Of a stretch of DNA of 47,676 bases, positions 33,970 through 43,528 are shown in pieces. The DNA lies in contig JAUWBH010000019.1 of NCBI GenBank assembly GCA_030605085.1, positions 1 through 47,676 of the forward strand, given 5' to 3'. The translations under genes were made by a program, and so were the position numbers. The notes beneath the pieces are model-generated. The model did no database searches. It was given only the letters and a program-made list of their open reading frames with translations, and was not told the DNA's origin. Numbering within the stretch: the first letter of the stretch is position 1; every line of letters starts with the position of its first letter. The stretch comes from Promethearchaeota archaeon (GTDB taxonomy: Archaea; Asgardarchaeota; Lokiarchaeia; Sigynarchaeales; SOKP01).

Positions 33970-35508
33970 GTGTACTTTATAAGGTTAAATCGAATTAAAG
34001 TTCTCTCTAAGGAAGAAATTGAAACAATCCACTCTGCTACGCTGGAATTATTAGGAAATGTAGGTATAAAAATAGATTGTGAAGATACAAGAGTGTTATT
34101 TCAAGACCATGGAGCCGAAATTGATCAGAAATCAAATTTCGTGAGATTGCCAGAGTCGCTCGTTAAAGAACAATTAAAGAATGTTCCTAGCTCTTTTAAA
34201 CTATATGGACCGGATGGTTCTTATAATTTCGAGGTTAATGTAAATAACACACGTTTTCTCACGATTGGTGCTCCTGTAAAAATGTCTGAGCCCTCTCCTA
34301 AAAGTAGGGTGAGAAAATCCGTTTTAAAAGACACTGTAAATCAAATGCGAATTGTGGATAGTTCAGAACATTTATCGTGTTCACAAATAGATTTTTGGCC
34401 TGGAGATGTGAAATATACTACGATACATGTTGTATGCTTATATAATTGGATGAAAAATTCCCATAAGCCTTTTGGACATGGAGTTTTTGGTAAAGTGGTT
34501 AGTCAAGACTCTATAAATATGGCATCGGTTATTGCGGGAGGAGTAGATGATCTTATTAAAAGACCAAGATTATTTGGCATTTTCAATCCAACCAGCCCAC
34601 TCCAATTACCTAAAATTATGACAAATGGCCTAGCGGTATTTACGAGATATAAACAACCAACTGTGATCGCACCAGAAGCGTTAGGTGGCACATCTGCTCC
34701 TATTACACTCGCTGGACTTTTAACGCAGACTAACGCTGAAATTCTTGCGGGTATAATTCTTTCTCAAATCTACAATCCGAACTCACCAGTATTTTATGGG
34801 TCTGTTTCTCATACAACTGACATGCGATCTGGAAATTCTGCAATAGGAGCAATCGAGACAGGACTAATTACTACTGGAATCGCACAATTAGCACAATATT
34901 ATCAAATACCATCGAGAGCTTTAGCCGGCGTAACTGACTCAAAATGTTTTGATCTTCAAAACGGATTTGAACGATTTCAAACTCTCATGTTCGCAGCTCA
35001 AGCAGGTATTAATTTTATTACATGTGCGGGAACATACGAAGCTACGTTATCGGGTGCGTTAGAACTCACTGCAATCGATAACGAATTAGCAGGGATGGTC
35101 AAAAGAGCTTTCGAAGGCATTACAGTAAACGAAAAAACCATTGGTTTGGATGTTATAACGAAAATTGCGACAAATACTCAAATGGGTGTGAATTACTTAG
35201 GAGAAAAGCATACAAGGAAATTTATGAAAGACGAACTATTTATTCCTAAATTAGTCGACCGGAACCGAAGAGCTACATGGCTGAAAAAGGGAGAAAAGGA
35301 CATTATATCAGTTGCAGCGGAAAATGTTATACAAACACTCCAAAATTTTAAGGAATACGAATTACCATCTGATACTGAGGCAGAATTAAAAGAATATATG
35401 AAAAAAGTAGATGAACGGACATTAGAATTTTATCAGAAAGCAGAGGGTATATCCGCCATCAGTGTGACACTTCCCGATGGCATGGAAATTAAATCAGACA
35501 AATTGTAA
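33970..35508 (+). CDS. Trimethylamine-methyltransferase (MttB) family protein without pyrrolysine
   Basis: The 512-residue protein starts with GTG. The N-terminus shows LSKEEIETIHSATLELLGNVGIKID, then GAPVKMSEPSPKSRVRKSVLKD, then ALGGTSAPITLAGLLTQTNAEILAGIILSQ and VFYGSVSHTTDMRSGNSAIGAIE. These belong to the MttB superfamily. The frame has no TAG, so it is the non-pyrrolysine branch, whose characterised members demethylate quaternary amines such as glycine betaine and pass the methyl to a corrinoid protein. No corrinoid protein gene is in the window. A UroD-like methyltransferase at 19371 could be functionally related. Confidence 0.88.
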   Translation: MYFIRLNRIKVLSKEEIETIHSATLELLGNVGIKIDCEDTRVLFQDHGAEIDQKSNFVRLPESLVKEQLKNVPSSFKLYGPDGSYNFEVNVNNTRFLTIGAPVKMSEPSPKSRVRKSVLKDTVNQMRIVDSSEHLSCSQIDFWPGDVKYTTIHVVCLYNWMKNSHKPFGHGVFGKVVSQDSINMASVIAGGVDDLIKRPRLFGIFNPTSPLQLPKIMTNGLAVFTRYKQPTVIAPEALGGTSAPITLAGLLTQTNAEILAGIILSQIYNPNSPVFYGSVSHTTDMRSGNSAIGAIETGLITTGIAQLAQYYQIPSRALAGVTDSKCFDLQNGFERFQTLMFAAQAGINFITCAGTYEATLSGALELTAIDNELAGMVKRAFEGITVNEKTIGLDVITKIATNTQMGVNYLGEKHTRKFMKDELFIPKLVDRNRRATWLKKGEKDIISVAAENVIQTLQNFKEYELPSDTEAELKEYMKKVDERTLEFYQKAEGISAISVTLPDGMEIKSDKL

Positions 35509-35593
35509 TTATTCTTTTTTATTCATGATGGTATAAAATCTGAACTATTACTGAGATAAATTCTTTTCATTTTTTCTTTCTAAATTTTAAAAA

Positions 35594-35776
35594 ATTGACA
35601 TTACAATTGGACTAGTAATTATAGGAATTTTGTTTAATAGCGTTTCAAAAATTTCAAGCGATATAATGGTGATTTACGGCACAATCTTTATTTTCATGGC
35701 AATAATATGCGAATTTGCTCTTATACCGTTTTTTACAATGGATAAAAAGCAATACGAATTTAAATTTGCTGAATAG
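35594..35776 (+). pseudogene. C-terminal fragment of a membrane protein
   Basis: The frame reads about 60 codons with two hydrophobic stretches (GLVIIGILFNSVS and VIYGTIFIFMAIICEFALIPFF) and a charged tail to TAG. There is no start codon before the middle, and TAA precedes it at 35588-35590. It looks like the remains of a membrane-protein gene, possibly a truncated neighbour. Little more can be said. Confidence 0.35.
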
Positions 35777-35922
35777 TTTAATAAAAAAAAATCAATATTA
35801 TTTGGATTTAATATAATAATATATTTTTAATATATTATAAAAAATATGGATTTCCTACCTTGCTTGCAATATTTAATGAGATTTTTAATGCTAAAATTAA
35901 AAGATAATGAACTAAAATTACT

Positions 35923-36282
35923 TTACTCGTTTCTTAATTGTGCTTTCAACCGATCTATTTCCCTGTCTTTCTCGTCCAATTCCCTGTCTTTCTCGTCCAA
36001 TTCAGCTTCCAGCACGCTGACTTTCCGTTCCAGATCTACAACTTTAATCATATTTTCTACGCCTAAGAGCTCCTCTTTATCATCATCAATTCCGCTCTCT
36101 TTCTCTAATTTTTTCGTGAAATCTTCAGCGCCCATTTTTATATCATCCACCAAATCATTTATAGGAATTAATCGTGTCTTACTTGAAAGTATTATTATGA
36201 CTAAGTAATAAATGCAAGTTTTAGTTTTTAAAACTTTGCCCTTCTCTTTCAAGCTAAGCTCCAATATATTGATTCGAATCAT
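35923..36282 (-). CDS. Coiled-coil C-terminal remnant with heptad duplication
   Basis: The 119-residue product ends in a regular coiled coil (VSVLEAELDEKDRELDEKDR). The last part is built from 7-residue units that correspond to a 21-bp DNA tandem repeat. Such coils close Rpn-type nuclease/transposase proteins, among others. The first 40 residues look out of frame with the rest, so this may be the end of a decayed gene. A plus-strand ORF across the same DNA is a shadow. Confidence 0.4.
   Translation of the reverse strand: MIRINILELSLKEKGKVLKTKTCIYYLVIIILSSKTRLIPINDLVDDIKMGAEDFTKKLEKESGIDDDKEELLGVENMIKVVDLERKVSVLEAELDEKDRELDEKDREIDRLKAQLRNE
35961..36002 (-). repeat. 21-bp tandem repeat (2 copies)
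   Basis: Two identical 21-bp units (35961-35981 and 35982-36002) encode a heptad of the coiled coil. The exact identity shows a recent expansion or contraction by slippage. Confidence 0.85.
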
Positions 36283-36426
36283 AACATTTAAAAGAACCGA
36301 TAAATTCTGCGTAAAATGTGGAACAAAACTTAAATAGTAAATAGGAAAATTCTTTTTTTTTAATTTTAATATTTAAAAATGGGTATTACGGTTTTTCTTC
36401 TATTTGTACCTCTAATAAAATTTCTT

Positions 36427-36762
36427 TTATTTTTTATCGTCTTTTTCTATCTTTACTTCTATTAAATTATAATCTCTATTACCTAAACCAATTTCCTTAG
36501 CAGCTTCCAATTGCAATTCCCATAATTTGGATATCTTCCCATCTCGATTTAAATCAAGTTCTTCCTTCTCTGGATTAAATCTAGGAAGATAAGAAAACCA
36601 ATCAAATTCTCCTTTTTTGGGAATGTTTTTAACTTCTCCTAAAATTGAATAAGGATTTATCGAGGAGAGATGTACTAAATCGATGCAAGCTTGATCTAAA
36701 GCAACTGGATCTAAAAACGAAAGAATTCCAATATCGTTTACAAATGGTACATCGGTACCTTT
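36427..36762 (-). pseudogene. Detached 3' end of a DUF362 ferredoxin-type gene
   Basis: The minus strand encodes about 111 residues, starting KGTDVPFVNDIGILS and ending EVKIEKDDKK, clearly homologous to the C-terminal third of the complete gene at 42156-43385 (shared: ALDQACIDL, WFSYLPRF, IGLGNRDYNLIEVKIEK). It begins directly after the TGA of the DUF4435 gene and stays in its frame, so it has no start of its own. The two copies differ at many codons, so the fragment is not a recent duplicate. It probably marks the far edge of an inserted element. Confidence 0.85.
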
Positions 36763-37677
36763 TCAATTAAGAAAATTGAATAAATCTTCTGTACGATTAT
36801 CAATCATTGAGAAAAATAAAGCATTTAAAAAATCATTTTTATTTTTTGGTATTTTTGTTAGTTTTCTATCCTTTTTTAAATAAAGATGGAGAGAATGGTA
36901 AAGATGTTTTCCGCAAATAAATTTTACAGGATCATGAGAAATTTTATTTATAAAATCTGTAGTAAAATCAAGAATATCTTTTTCTTTTTTATTTGGATTC
37001 TTTAATAGATATCTTTTTTTTAAAATTTTAAAATATTCTTTAACTTTTTCATCATTAATTTTAAAAGAATTATGTTTAAAGAAAACGGGGATATTCTTCA
37101 TTGAGAATTCGAATTTAAAAACAAGACTTTCTTTTTCATTGAATGCATAGATATAATTGAATGCTAAATAACTAAATATCTCTCCAAAATTTTTTAAGAT
37201 GGAATTAAACCAATTATCTATTTGACAATCCTGCTTTATTTTAGCCATTATTTTATCAGAATAATAGACTTGAATACATTTTAAAATAGTTTCTTTATCG
37301 ATTATGTAGTTTTCAAAACAGTATCTTCTTAAATAAAAAGTATTTGAGTCCTCTATCATTTCTGGTTTATTAAAGTATATTTGAAAATCTGGATCTATAA
37401 TAATCCGATAATTAATTTTTAAAATTATTGTTTTTTCTAGATTTAACTTACTTTTTAGAATTAATAAAGCATCTTTTCCACCAGTATTAATTTCGGTTAA
37501 GTATTTACATATTTTATTAGCATTAAAAATTTCAATTTTATAATTTGAAAATAGTTTTTTAAACAAACGTTCATAAATCCCATCCATATTTTTATCTTCT
37601 ATAAAGAAAAATATTTTATCTCTGTGATTCCTTAAACTCAAATAATTAATAAATTGATAAAATTTGTAATTAAGCAT
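36763..37677 (-). CDS. DUF4435/TOPRIM effector, PARIS AriB-like
   Basis: The 304-residue protein shows the DUF4435 (TOPRIM-like) pattern: KIFFFIEDKN with acidic Glu27, then NTGGKDALLIL (GGK near 66-68), then YRIIIDPDFQ with the Asp-x-Asp pair at 95-97, then YCFENYIID near 119-127. These Glu and Asp-x-Asp residues are the metal-binding core of TOPRIM nucleases. The gene follows the AAA15 ATPase by 14 bp, the AriA-AriB order known from PARIS anti-phage systems, where AriB is the nuclease released on infection. Its stop codon abuts the DUF362 fragment. The family is AT-rich here, in line with the island. Function in this host is inferred. Confidence 0.75.
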   Translation of the reverse strand: MLNYKFYQFINYLSLRNHRDKIFFFIEDKNMDGIYERLFKKLFSNYKIEIFNANKICKYLTEINTGGKDALLILKSKLNLEKTIILKINYRIIIDPDFQIYFNKPEMIEDSNTFYLRRYCFENYIIDKETILKCIQVYYSDKIMAKIKQDCQIDNWFNSILKNFGEIFSYLAFNYIYAFNEKESLVFKFEFSMKNIPVFFKHNSFKINDEKVKEYFKILKKRYLLKNPNKKEKDILDFTTDFINKISHDPVKFICGKHLYHSLHLYLKKDRKLTKIPKNKNDFLNALFFSMIDNRTEDLFNFLN

Positions 37678-37691
37678 AATTACTAATAATC

Positions 37692-39071
37692 CTATAGTAT
37701 TAATGAATCTTCAAGGGATATTTGACGATTTTGAAATTCTTCACTAATTACTGCTGGTGAGTGGGTTGCTAAAATAATCTGGATCGTTTCATTTATCTTA
37801 AAGATAGATTCAATAAACTTTTCTTGCCAATCTAAGTGTAGTGAGAGTTCTGGTTCATCGTATAATATAATTGGCTCCATTTTATCATGTTCATTAAATA
37901 TCAAATGACTAAAAAATATAAGAATTTGTTTTTCACCAGATGATAAATCATTAGGTTTAATTTTTTCACCATTTTTTAATTGAAATGCAATAGAATCATT
38001 ATCAAAGATTGCATTTTTATTAGTTACAGAAAAGAAGTTATCTAAATTTTCAATCAATAACCTAAATGGTTCATATTTCTTTTCTTTTTTAAAATTATTA
38101 CCTTCTAATATTATTGCTAATTCATCAAGTTTAAGAAATTGAATGAAATTTAATAAGTAATCACTTGCCATATTCTTTTTTTTTTTTACATTTTCTTTCT
38201 GATTTTCTAAATTTTTTATCAGATTTTCAAAATCTTCTTCTTCAGGTATTTCAAATTTATCTTTAAAGTAATTTATTTGATTAAAAATACGTTCTTTTGC
38301 TTTTCTCATTGAATTTTGGTCAAATTCTAATAACTTGTCTTCAACTTCATTCAGTTTCTTTAAACTTACCATTCTTTTATATGAATTTTGTTGATACTCT
38401 GTATCTAATTCTGAACAAAACTTTAGATATTTTTTATAATTCTGAGCTATAAGCTCATCAACATCTTCAATTGGATTAATATAAATATCTTTTATGCTTG
38501 TTCTTCTCCTTTTAGGGAATCTATGTGAGAATTCCCTTTCATAAATACGATAATATTTATGTAACTCCTCTTCTTTGTAAGAATCTGAATAAGGTACAAA
38601 TTCTTCTAAAAATTCTATGAAACCTGGATCATCATAAAATGGATATGGTTTAACTTTTTGCACTTTTCTTTCAATTGATAAAAAAATAGCATTAAAAACT
38701 TCATCAAAAATTTTCATTAAATTTAGAATTTTCTTTTCATTGTCTGCAACTCTACGTGAAATTTTATTAAAATTTATTTTAGAAATTGCGTTTTTTATTT
38801 CTTCGTGATTAGAGTTTATCTTAATACCATTTTCATTATAAACTTCTATCTTATATTCTTTTCCTTTAATTCTATAATTTAAAATAATATTTTTAAATTG
38901 TATCTTTTTTAATTCAAAAAATTTTCCACCAATAATGTAATTGATTAATTTTAGGACGGTAGTTTTACCACACCCATTAAAACCATGCAGTATTGAAACA
39001 TCGGGATTAAAATCAATATTAAAATTAAATTGGTTGAAAACTTCATATGCTTTAAAAGAAATTAATTTCAT
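37692..39071 (-). CDS. AAA15/OLD-type ABC ATPase, PARIS AriA-like
   Basis: ATG at 39071 is preferred over TTG at 39089. The protein is about 459 residues of the SMC/RecF/OLD ATPase class: Walker A GFNGCGKTT (near residue 36 of the longer form), signature LSSGEKQIL (about 382), Walker B IILYDEPELSLH (about 407) and the H-loop ATHSPAV (about 441). A helical insertion of about 200 residues lies between the two halves of the head domain. There is no C-terminal TOPRIM of its own; that domain is encoded by the next gene, as in PARIS. AriA-type ATPases sense phage inhibitors and hold the effector inactive. Sensing range here is unknown. Confidence 0.8.
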   Translation of the reverse strand: MKLISFKAYEVFNQFNFNIDFNPDVSILHGFNGCGKTTVLKLINYIIGGKFFELKKIQFKNIILNYRIKGKEYKIEVYNENGIKINSNHEEIKNAISKINFNKISRRVADNEKKILNLMKIFDEVFNAIFLSIERKVQKVKPYPFYDDPGFIEFLEEFVPYSDSYKEEELHKYYRIYEREFSHRFPKRRRTSIKDIYINPIEDVDELIAQNYKKYLKFCSELDTEYQQNSYKRMVSLKKLNEVEDKLLEFDQNSMRKAKERIFNQINYFKDKFEIPEEEDFENLIKNLENQKENVKKKKNMASDYLLNFIQFLKLDELAIILEGNNFKKEKKYEPFRLLIENLDNFFSVTNKNAIFDNDSIAFQLKNGEKIKPNDLSSGEKQILIFFSHLIFNEHDKMEPIILYDEPELSLHLDWQEKFIESIFKINETIQIILATHSPAVISEEFQNRQISLEDSLIL

Positions 39072-39199
39072 TATGATTAATATTATCAAAGAAAAAAAAA
39101 GAATTTTACTATTTTTTCAAAAAGAAGATAAAGTTAATTTTAATAATTAGTACTATTCAAGGATGTTTTTTAATGTTTTTTTAAAAAGACTTCTTTTTT

Positions 39200-39706
39200 T
39201 TGCTCTTTAATAATTTAGATCAAAAAACAAATAAAGAATTTTCGAGCTTCGGTACAAAATGCCTAATATTAGTGATACTATTGTTAATACCATTCGTTCT
39301 CGGTATAGTTGCGTGGTTTATTGAATTTGTAGGTTATGTTAATTGGGGAATACAATTAATAATATTAGTCATTGTTATATTAGCAGCAGTGAATTTTGGT
39401 TTCCAACTCCGCTCTGCTGGAAAAGCACTTAATAATAACGATAAATTACTTGGATTTCGCTCTAAAATTATTATGGCTACCACTTTAACTCTAATTGGAG
39501 TAATTTTTATAGGAGTTGGGATTTTGGTTATTGTTGCAGTAGTTACCAGATCTAATGCAGGATTGGATGCAGCAATAACAGCATATATTACTTATGGAAT
39601 AGTAATATTTATTGGACTTATCCTCCTTAATGTTGCTGCAATATTGGAAATTATAGCATGGGGTAATTTGGAAAACTGTTTCAAAAATAATCTGACACAT
39701 GATTAA
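39200..39706 (+). CDS. Four-helix membrane protein
   Basis: The 168-residue protein starts with TTG. Four strongly hydrophobic segments are visible: CLILVILLLIPFVLGIVAWF, IQLIILVIVILAAVNFGF, LTLIGVIFIGVGILVIVAVV, and YGIVIFIGLILLNVAAILEI. The overall plan resembles archaeal DUF996-type proteins, but the match is weak. It lies divergent from the AriA-like gene inside the island and could be cargo or a membrane partner of the defence genes. Confidence 0.6.
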   Translation: MLFNNLDQKTNKEFSSFGTKCLILVILLLIPFVLGIVAWFIEFVGYVNWGIQLIILVIVILAAVNFGFQLRSAGKALNNNDKLLGFRSKIIMATTLTLIGVIFIGVGILVIVAVVTRSNAGLDAAITAYITYGIVIFIGLILLNVAAILEIIAWGNLENCFKNNLTHD

Positions 39707-39869
39707 AGAGGAAAGAATTAAGATGTTAATTCTATATATCTATTAAGGTATTTATTTGTAGTTTAAAAATTTAAATATATATTTCTAAAAAATTTATCCC
39801 CTTTTTCTTTTTATATATAAGATTCATTTATATTATAATATTTAATAAAAACATTATACAAATTATAGT

Positions 39870-42140
39870 TTGGAAAAGATGAGTGAATATGGTAATGATA
39901 GGAATAATAAGTATGATAAAACAAATGAAAAACTAAAAAATAATAATAATAAAATTTCTTATATAAATCTCTTTAATACAAAAATACAAACTCTATTTAA
40001 AGAATATTATAAAGAAACAGGTCAATATGCAAATTGGGGAAAAAAATTAAGTGATGTTTTTATTGAAAGAATTGAGAATTTATTCAAAAGGGCTTACGGC
40101 ATAGAATATAACCATAAAGATAATTACGAAATAAAGGATAAATGTTTAGAAATCAAAAAAAATGATGAAATTTCCCTATTTATTAAAGATATGATTGAAA
40201 ATACAGATTTAACACAGATAGAAATAGTAAATGAGGTAGAAAAGTTAGGATTATCTATTAGCAGAAAGGTTGTTGTTAGTGTTTATAGTGAATTAATTAA
40301 AAACGATAAAAAAAATATGGTACTTAAAGAAAGATTCCAAAAATCTTCAAAAAAGATAAAATATGCTTTAAGAAATAAAGATTTTTCAGAAAAAGATTGA
40401 TTAAGACTTAGGACACTTGGATTAAATGAAATTTTTGCTATATACAAGTTCGAAAAAAATAAAAAACCTTATAGAGGAACTAGGATTCTTACTGGTTTTT
40501 TTGAATGGCTTGATCTTAAGATTAATAATTCAAGCAAAAATAAAGAAGTATATGAGCAATTATACAATTTTAGAGAAATATGTAATAAAATAAATGATAA
40601 TGAGGATATCACTAAATTTATTATCTGGAATATAAAAAACACTAATAAATCTCAAAGAGATATAATAAATGATTTAAATTTATTTGGATTCCGTATTGAT
40701 CGTGATGTTGTAAAAAATGTTGCTAAAAGATTTGTATATTATAAAAATTTAAGAGAATACAATGAGAGATTTCCAATAAATGTAAAGGAAAAGATAAATA
40801 TAGGAGATTTAAGAGGAAAGAATTTTACTGAGAACGATTGGAAACATTTAAAGATAGATCATCTAAAAAAACTATTTGAAGATTATCGAAATGAAAAAAA
40901 TAAGGAACCTAATGTTGGACGAAGAATAACTAAAGGCTTTACTCGTTGGATTAATTATAAAATTAATAAAATAAAACAAATAAGATTAACTTTAGATAAT
41001 AAAAAGAGATTAAATGAATTGAATCATGCAATTCAAACTACTAAAGTTATTAACGATAATCAAGAAATAACTAAATTTATAATTGACAAAATAAATAATA
41101 CAAATCTATCTTTACGAGATATCGCTAAATCAATAGGCGAATTAGGTTTAAATAATTCTCTCCAGATTGTTAAAAAAATAGCAAAAGAAATTGTTTTTTA
41201 TAATAGCGAAACTGATTATAATGAGAGATTTTATCATTTTGATAAAATTTCTGATGATATAAAACAATTAATAATACATGATATATTATATACAAAATTA
41301 CCATTGAACAAAATAGCAGAATTGAGAGGTGTTGCATTTGGTACTGTGCAAAAAATTTCAATTCATGAAATTAAAGATTTTAAACTTGATTTTGTTCACC
41401 AAGAAAGGTTCCCAAAAGATATTACAACAGTGATAGGTTTAGAAACTCATAAAACAATAAACAAATTAATCACTAAGCATTTTAAAGAAAAATTTGAAAT
41501 TCCATATATTTCTGAACCAAAAATTTATCCAAATAGTCAGATGGGAGCAGATGGATTTTTACCCAATGAGAACCAATTTTTACAGAATTTATTAGAAAAT
41601 TTAAATAATGAATTAAATCTTATGAATGAATTATCTGGAAATTTTGATAATAGTCTCAAGAATATTAAAGGAATCCTTTTTGATTTCACAAGTAATACCT
41701 CCGATAGTAATATTATTGATAAAATCTTAAAATATGAAGCTCCCGAATTATTTATTTTTATAGTTGGTACTCAATGGTATAAATACGCTAATATTAAAGA
41801 ATTACCAATAGAACATCCAAAATTTAATTTAATAAAGTATCTTGATAATGTTAAAATAATAAGTCATAGTCTATTTAAAGATTTAATAAAAATAAGAGGT
41901 AAAAATAAAGAATTATTTCAAAAGATTATAAACGCTAATTACTTACAAGATTTAGAAGAATTAAAAAAGATTAACACGTCACTTGATATTAATTTGAATA
42001 GTACAGAGGATTTGAGAAATTATTATATCCATAAAAAATTTATAATAAAAAAATTTACAGAATATTTCAGTAATTTAGAAAGATATTACAAACAAGAATC
42101 AAAACCTTCCAGACAAGAGATTATTGATAAATTTTTATGA
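39870..42140 (+). CDS. Helix-turn-helix repeat protein with in-frame TGA and possible C-terminal nuclease
   Basis: One frame of 757 codons runs from ATG 39870 to the stop before 42141, interrupted only by TGA at 40398-40400 (codon 177). Three similar units of about 150 residues follow each other. Each contains an F..W...KIN segment and an HTH such as LSLRDIAKSIGELGLN, and closes with YNERF. Aligning the unit boundaries, LRGKNFTENDWKHLK of the second unit matches LRNKDFSEKD-stop-LRLR of the first, so the TGA stands at a Trp position. The last 250 residues contain MGADGFLP and ILFDFTSN, faintly like a PD-(D/E)XK core. It is very AT-rich with no known homologue. It is the island's largest gene and may be its mobility or defence nuclease. 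Confidence 0.6.
40398..40400 (+). other. In-frame TGA at a tryptophan position
   Basis: Both sides of this codon are open in the same frame for hundreds of bases, and the paralogous repeat has TGG here. It could be a nonsense mutation, a base-call error or tolerated readthrough. Confidence 0.75.
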
Positions 42141-42155
42141 ATTATATTCTTAGAT

Positions 42156-43385
42156 TTACTTTTTTTTCTCAATTTTTACTTCTATGAGATTATAATCTCT
42201 ATTGCCTAAACCAATTTCTTCAGCAACTTCTAATTGAAGCTCCCAATGTCTTGATTTTTTACCGTCAAGATTATAATCGAGTTTTCCTGTCTCTGGATCG
42301 AATCTCGGAAGATATGAAAACCATTCACACTTACCATCTTTTATAGGAAGGCTTTGTATCTCGCCCAAAATTGAGTGCGGGTTCATATTAGAAAGATGGG
42401 CTAAATCTATACATGCTTGATCCAATGCAACAGGATCTAATGAAGATAAAATTCCAATATCGGGGATAATATTTACATCACTGCTTCCGCAATCACAACC
42501 CGGAGTTATGTCAATAGCGTAATTTATGTAATAAATTCTTTCTCTCCCGAAATAATCTACAACTCCTTTCGCGTTATCAACGGTTTGTATTATAAAATCT
42601 TCGGAACTCGAAAACCCTATATCTATTACTTTATTTTTGCATATTGATTTACACATATAACAATATCCACACTTATCTTTGGCGTGATTTAATCGTTTTA
42701 CTTTGTTTTTAGTCAAAGCCTTTGTAGGACAAATTTTTAAACATTTTTCACAGTCGGGAACACAAGCGTTAAAATTAAATTCAAATTTTTTACCATTATG
42801 GGCTTGGACTTTACCTCCTTTTGAAACGTAACCAATACCTAAGTTTTTTATGGCACCTCCAAATCCCGAGCCGTAATGTCCTTTAAAATGGGTAGATAAA
42901 ATTAAAACATCGAATTCTCTTAGTCTCCCCGCAACCAAAACATCCTCAAATATTTTTCCATTAACTTTTTGAATTTCGTAATCAATTCCATCTGGGCCAT
43001 CTAACATTAAGATTTGAGCTCCCATAGTCTCGTCGGTGAAGCCGTGCTTTAAAGCAATTTCTAAATATTCTTTTTCGTTTGCACGACCGCTATACTCTGT
43101 ATGAATCCCGCTGTATTCTTCTGGTAAACCCCATCCACATGACTCTGCTACATAAGGAATTCCGTCCAAACTTTTAATATAGTCACATAAAAATCTAATA
43201 TAAGATGGTCTGAGATATCTCGTATTTTCAAGGGCGCCAAAATGAGTTTTAATTACAACTTTGTTAGATTTCTTTATTTTATTCTCAATATTGAGCTTCT
43301 TTAAGGCTAACGGACCCTTAATGCTGGACATACTTTCCTCATGAGTATAAGTCCTCGCTGTAAAAAAGAAAACATCTGACTTCAA
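42156..43385 (-). CDS. DUF362 protein with two [4Fe-4S] ferredoxin motifs
   Basis: This 409-residue protein is complete. DUF362 core: VVIKTHFGALENTRYLRPSYIR, VAESCGWG, and STHFKGHYGSGFGGAIKNLG. Two cluster motifs follow: CEKCLKICPTKAL and CGYCYMCKSICK. The C-terminal third closes the DUF362 fold. The start is TTG at 43383-43385, supported by GGAGTGA 7 nt upstream; no ATG is in frame because TGA lies just before. DUF362 proteins are cytoplasmic Fe-S proteins of uncertain role, some tied to electron transfer. Its 3' end borders the defence island. Confidence 0.9.
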   Translation of the reverse strand: MKSDVFFFTARTYTHEESMSSIKGPLALKKLNIENKIKKSNKVVIKTHFGALENTRYLRPSYIRFLCDYIKSLDGIPYVAESCGWGLPEEYSGIHTEYSGRANEKEYLEIALKHGFTDETMGAQILMLDGPDGIDYEIQKVNGKIFEDVLVAGRLREFDVLILSTHFKGHYGSGFGGAIKNLGIGYVSKGGKVQAHNGKKFEFNFNACVPDCEKCLKICPTKALTKNKVKRLNHAKDKCGYCYMCKSICKNKVIDIGFSSSEDFIIQTVDNAKGVVDYFGRERIYYINYAIDITPGCDCGSSDVNIIPDIGILSSLDPVALDQACIDLAHLSNMNPHSILGEIQSLPIKDGKCEWFSYLPRFDPETGKLDYNLDGKKSRHWELQLEVAEEIGLGNRDYNLIEVKIEKKK

Positions 43386-43528
43386 ACATTTTCACTCCAA
43401 TAAAATTCTTATTTAAATTGTTCTAATAATTACAACAAATTCCGCAAGACAAAAATATTTTAACATGAAATAATTCTATAATTTAAAAGATAAGTAGAAA
43501 AAAAAAAAAATATTCAAAAAAAGTTAAT

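Noticed and set aside
33970..35508. Pyrrolysine-containing MttB
   Set aside because: There is no in-frame TAG; the gene belongs to the non-pyrrolysine branch.
35846..36208. 120-residue plus-strand ORF
   Set aside because: Antisense shadow of the coiled-coil reading frame; Ser-rich from the reversed repeat.
40398..40400. Selenocysteine codon
   Set aside because: The aligned residue is Trp, not Cys, and no SECIS-like stem is evident; the protein is not a redox family.
39870..42140. Alternative genetic code (TGA = Trp)
   Set aside because: Many genes in the window use TGA as their normal stop and TGG for Trp.
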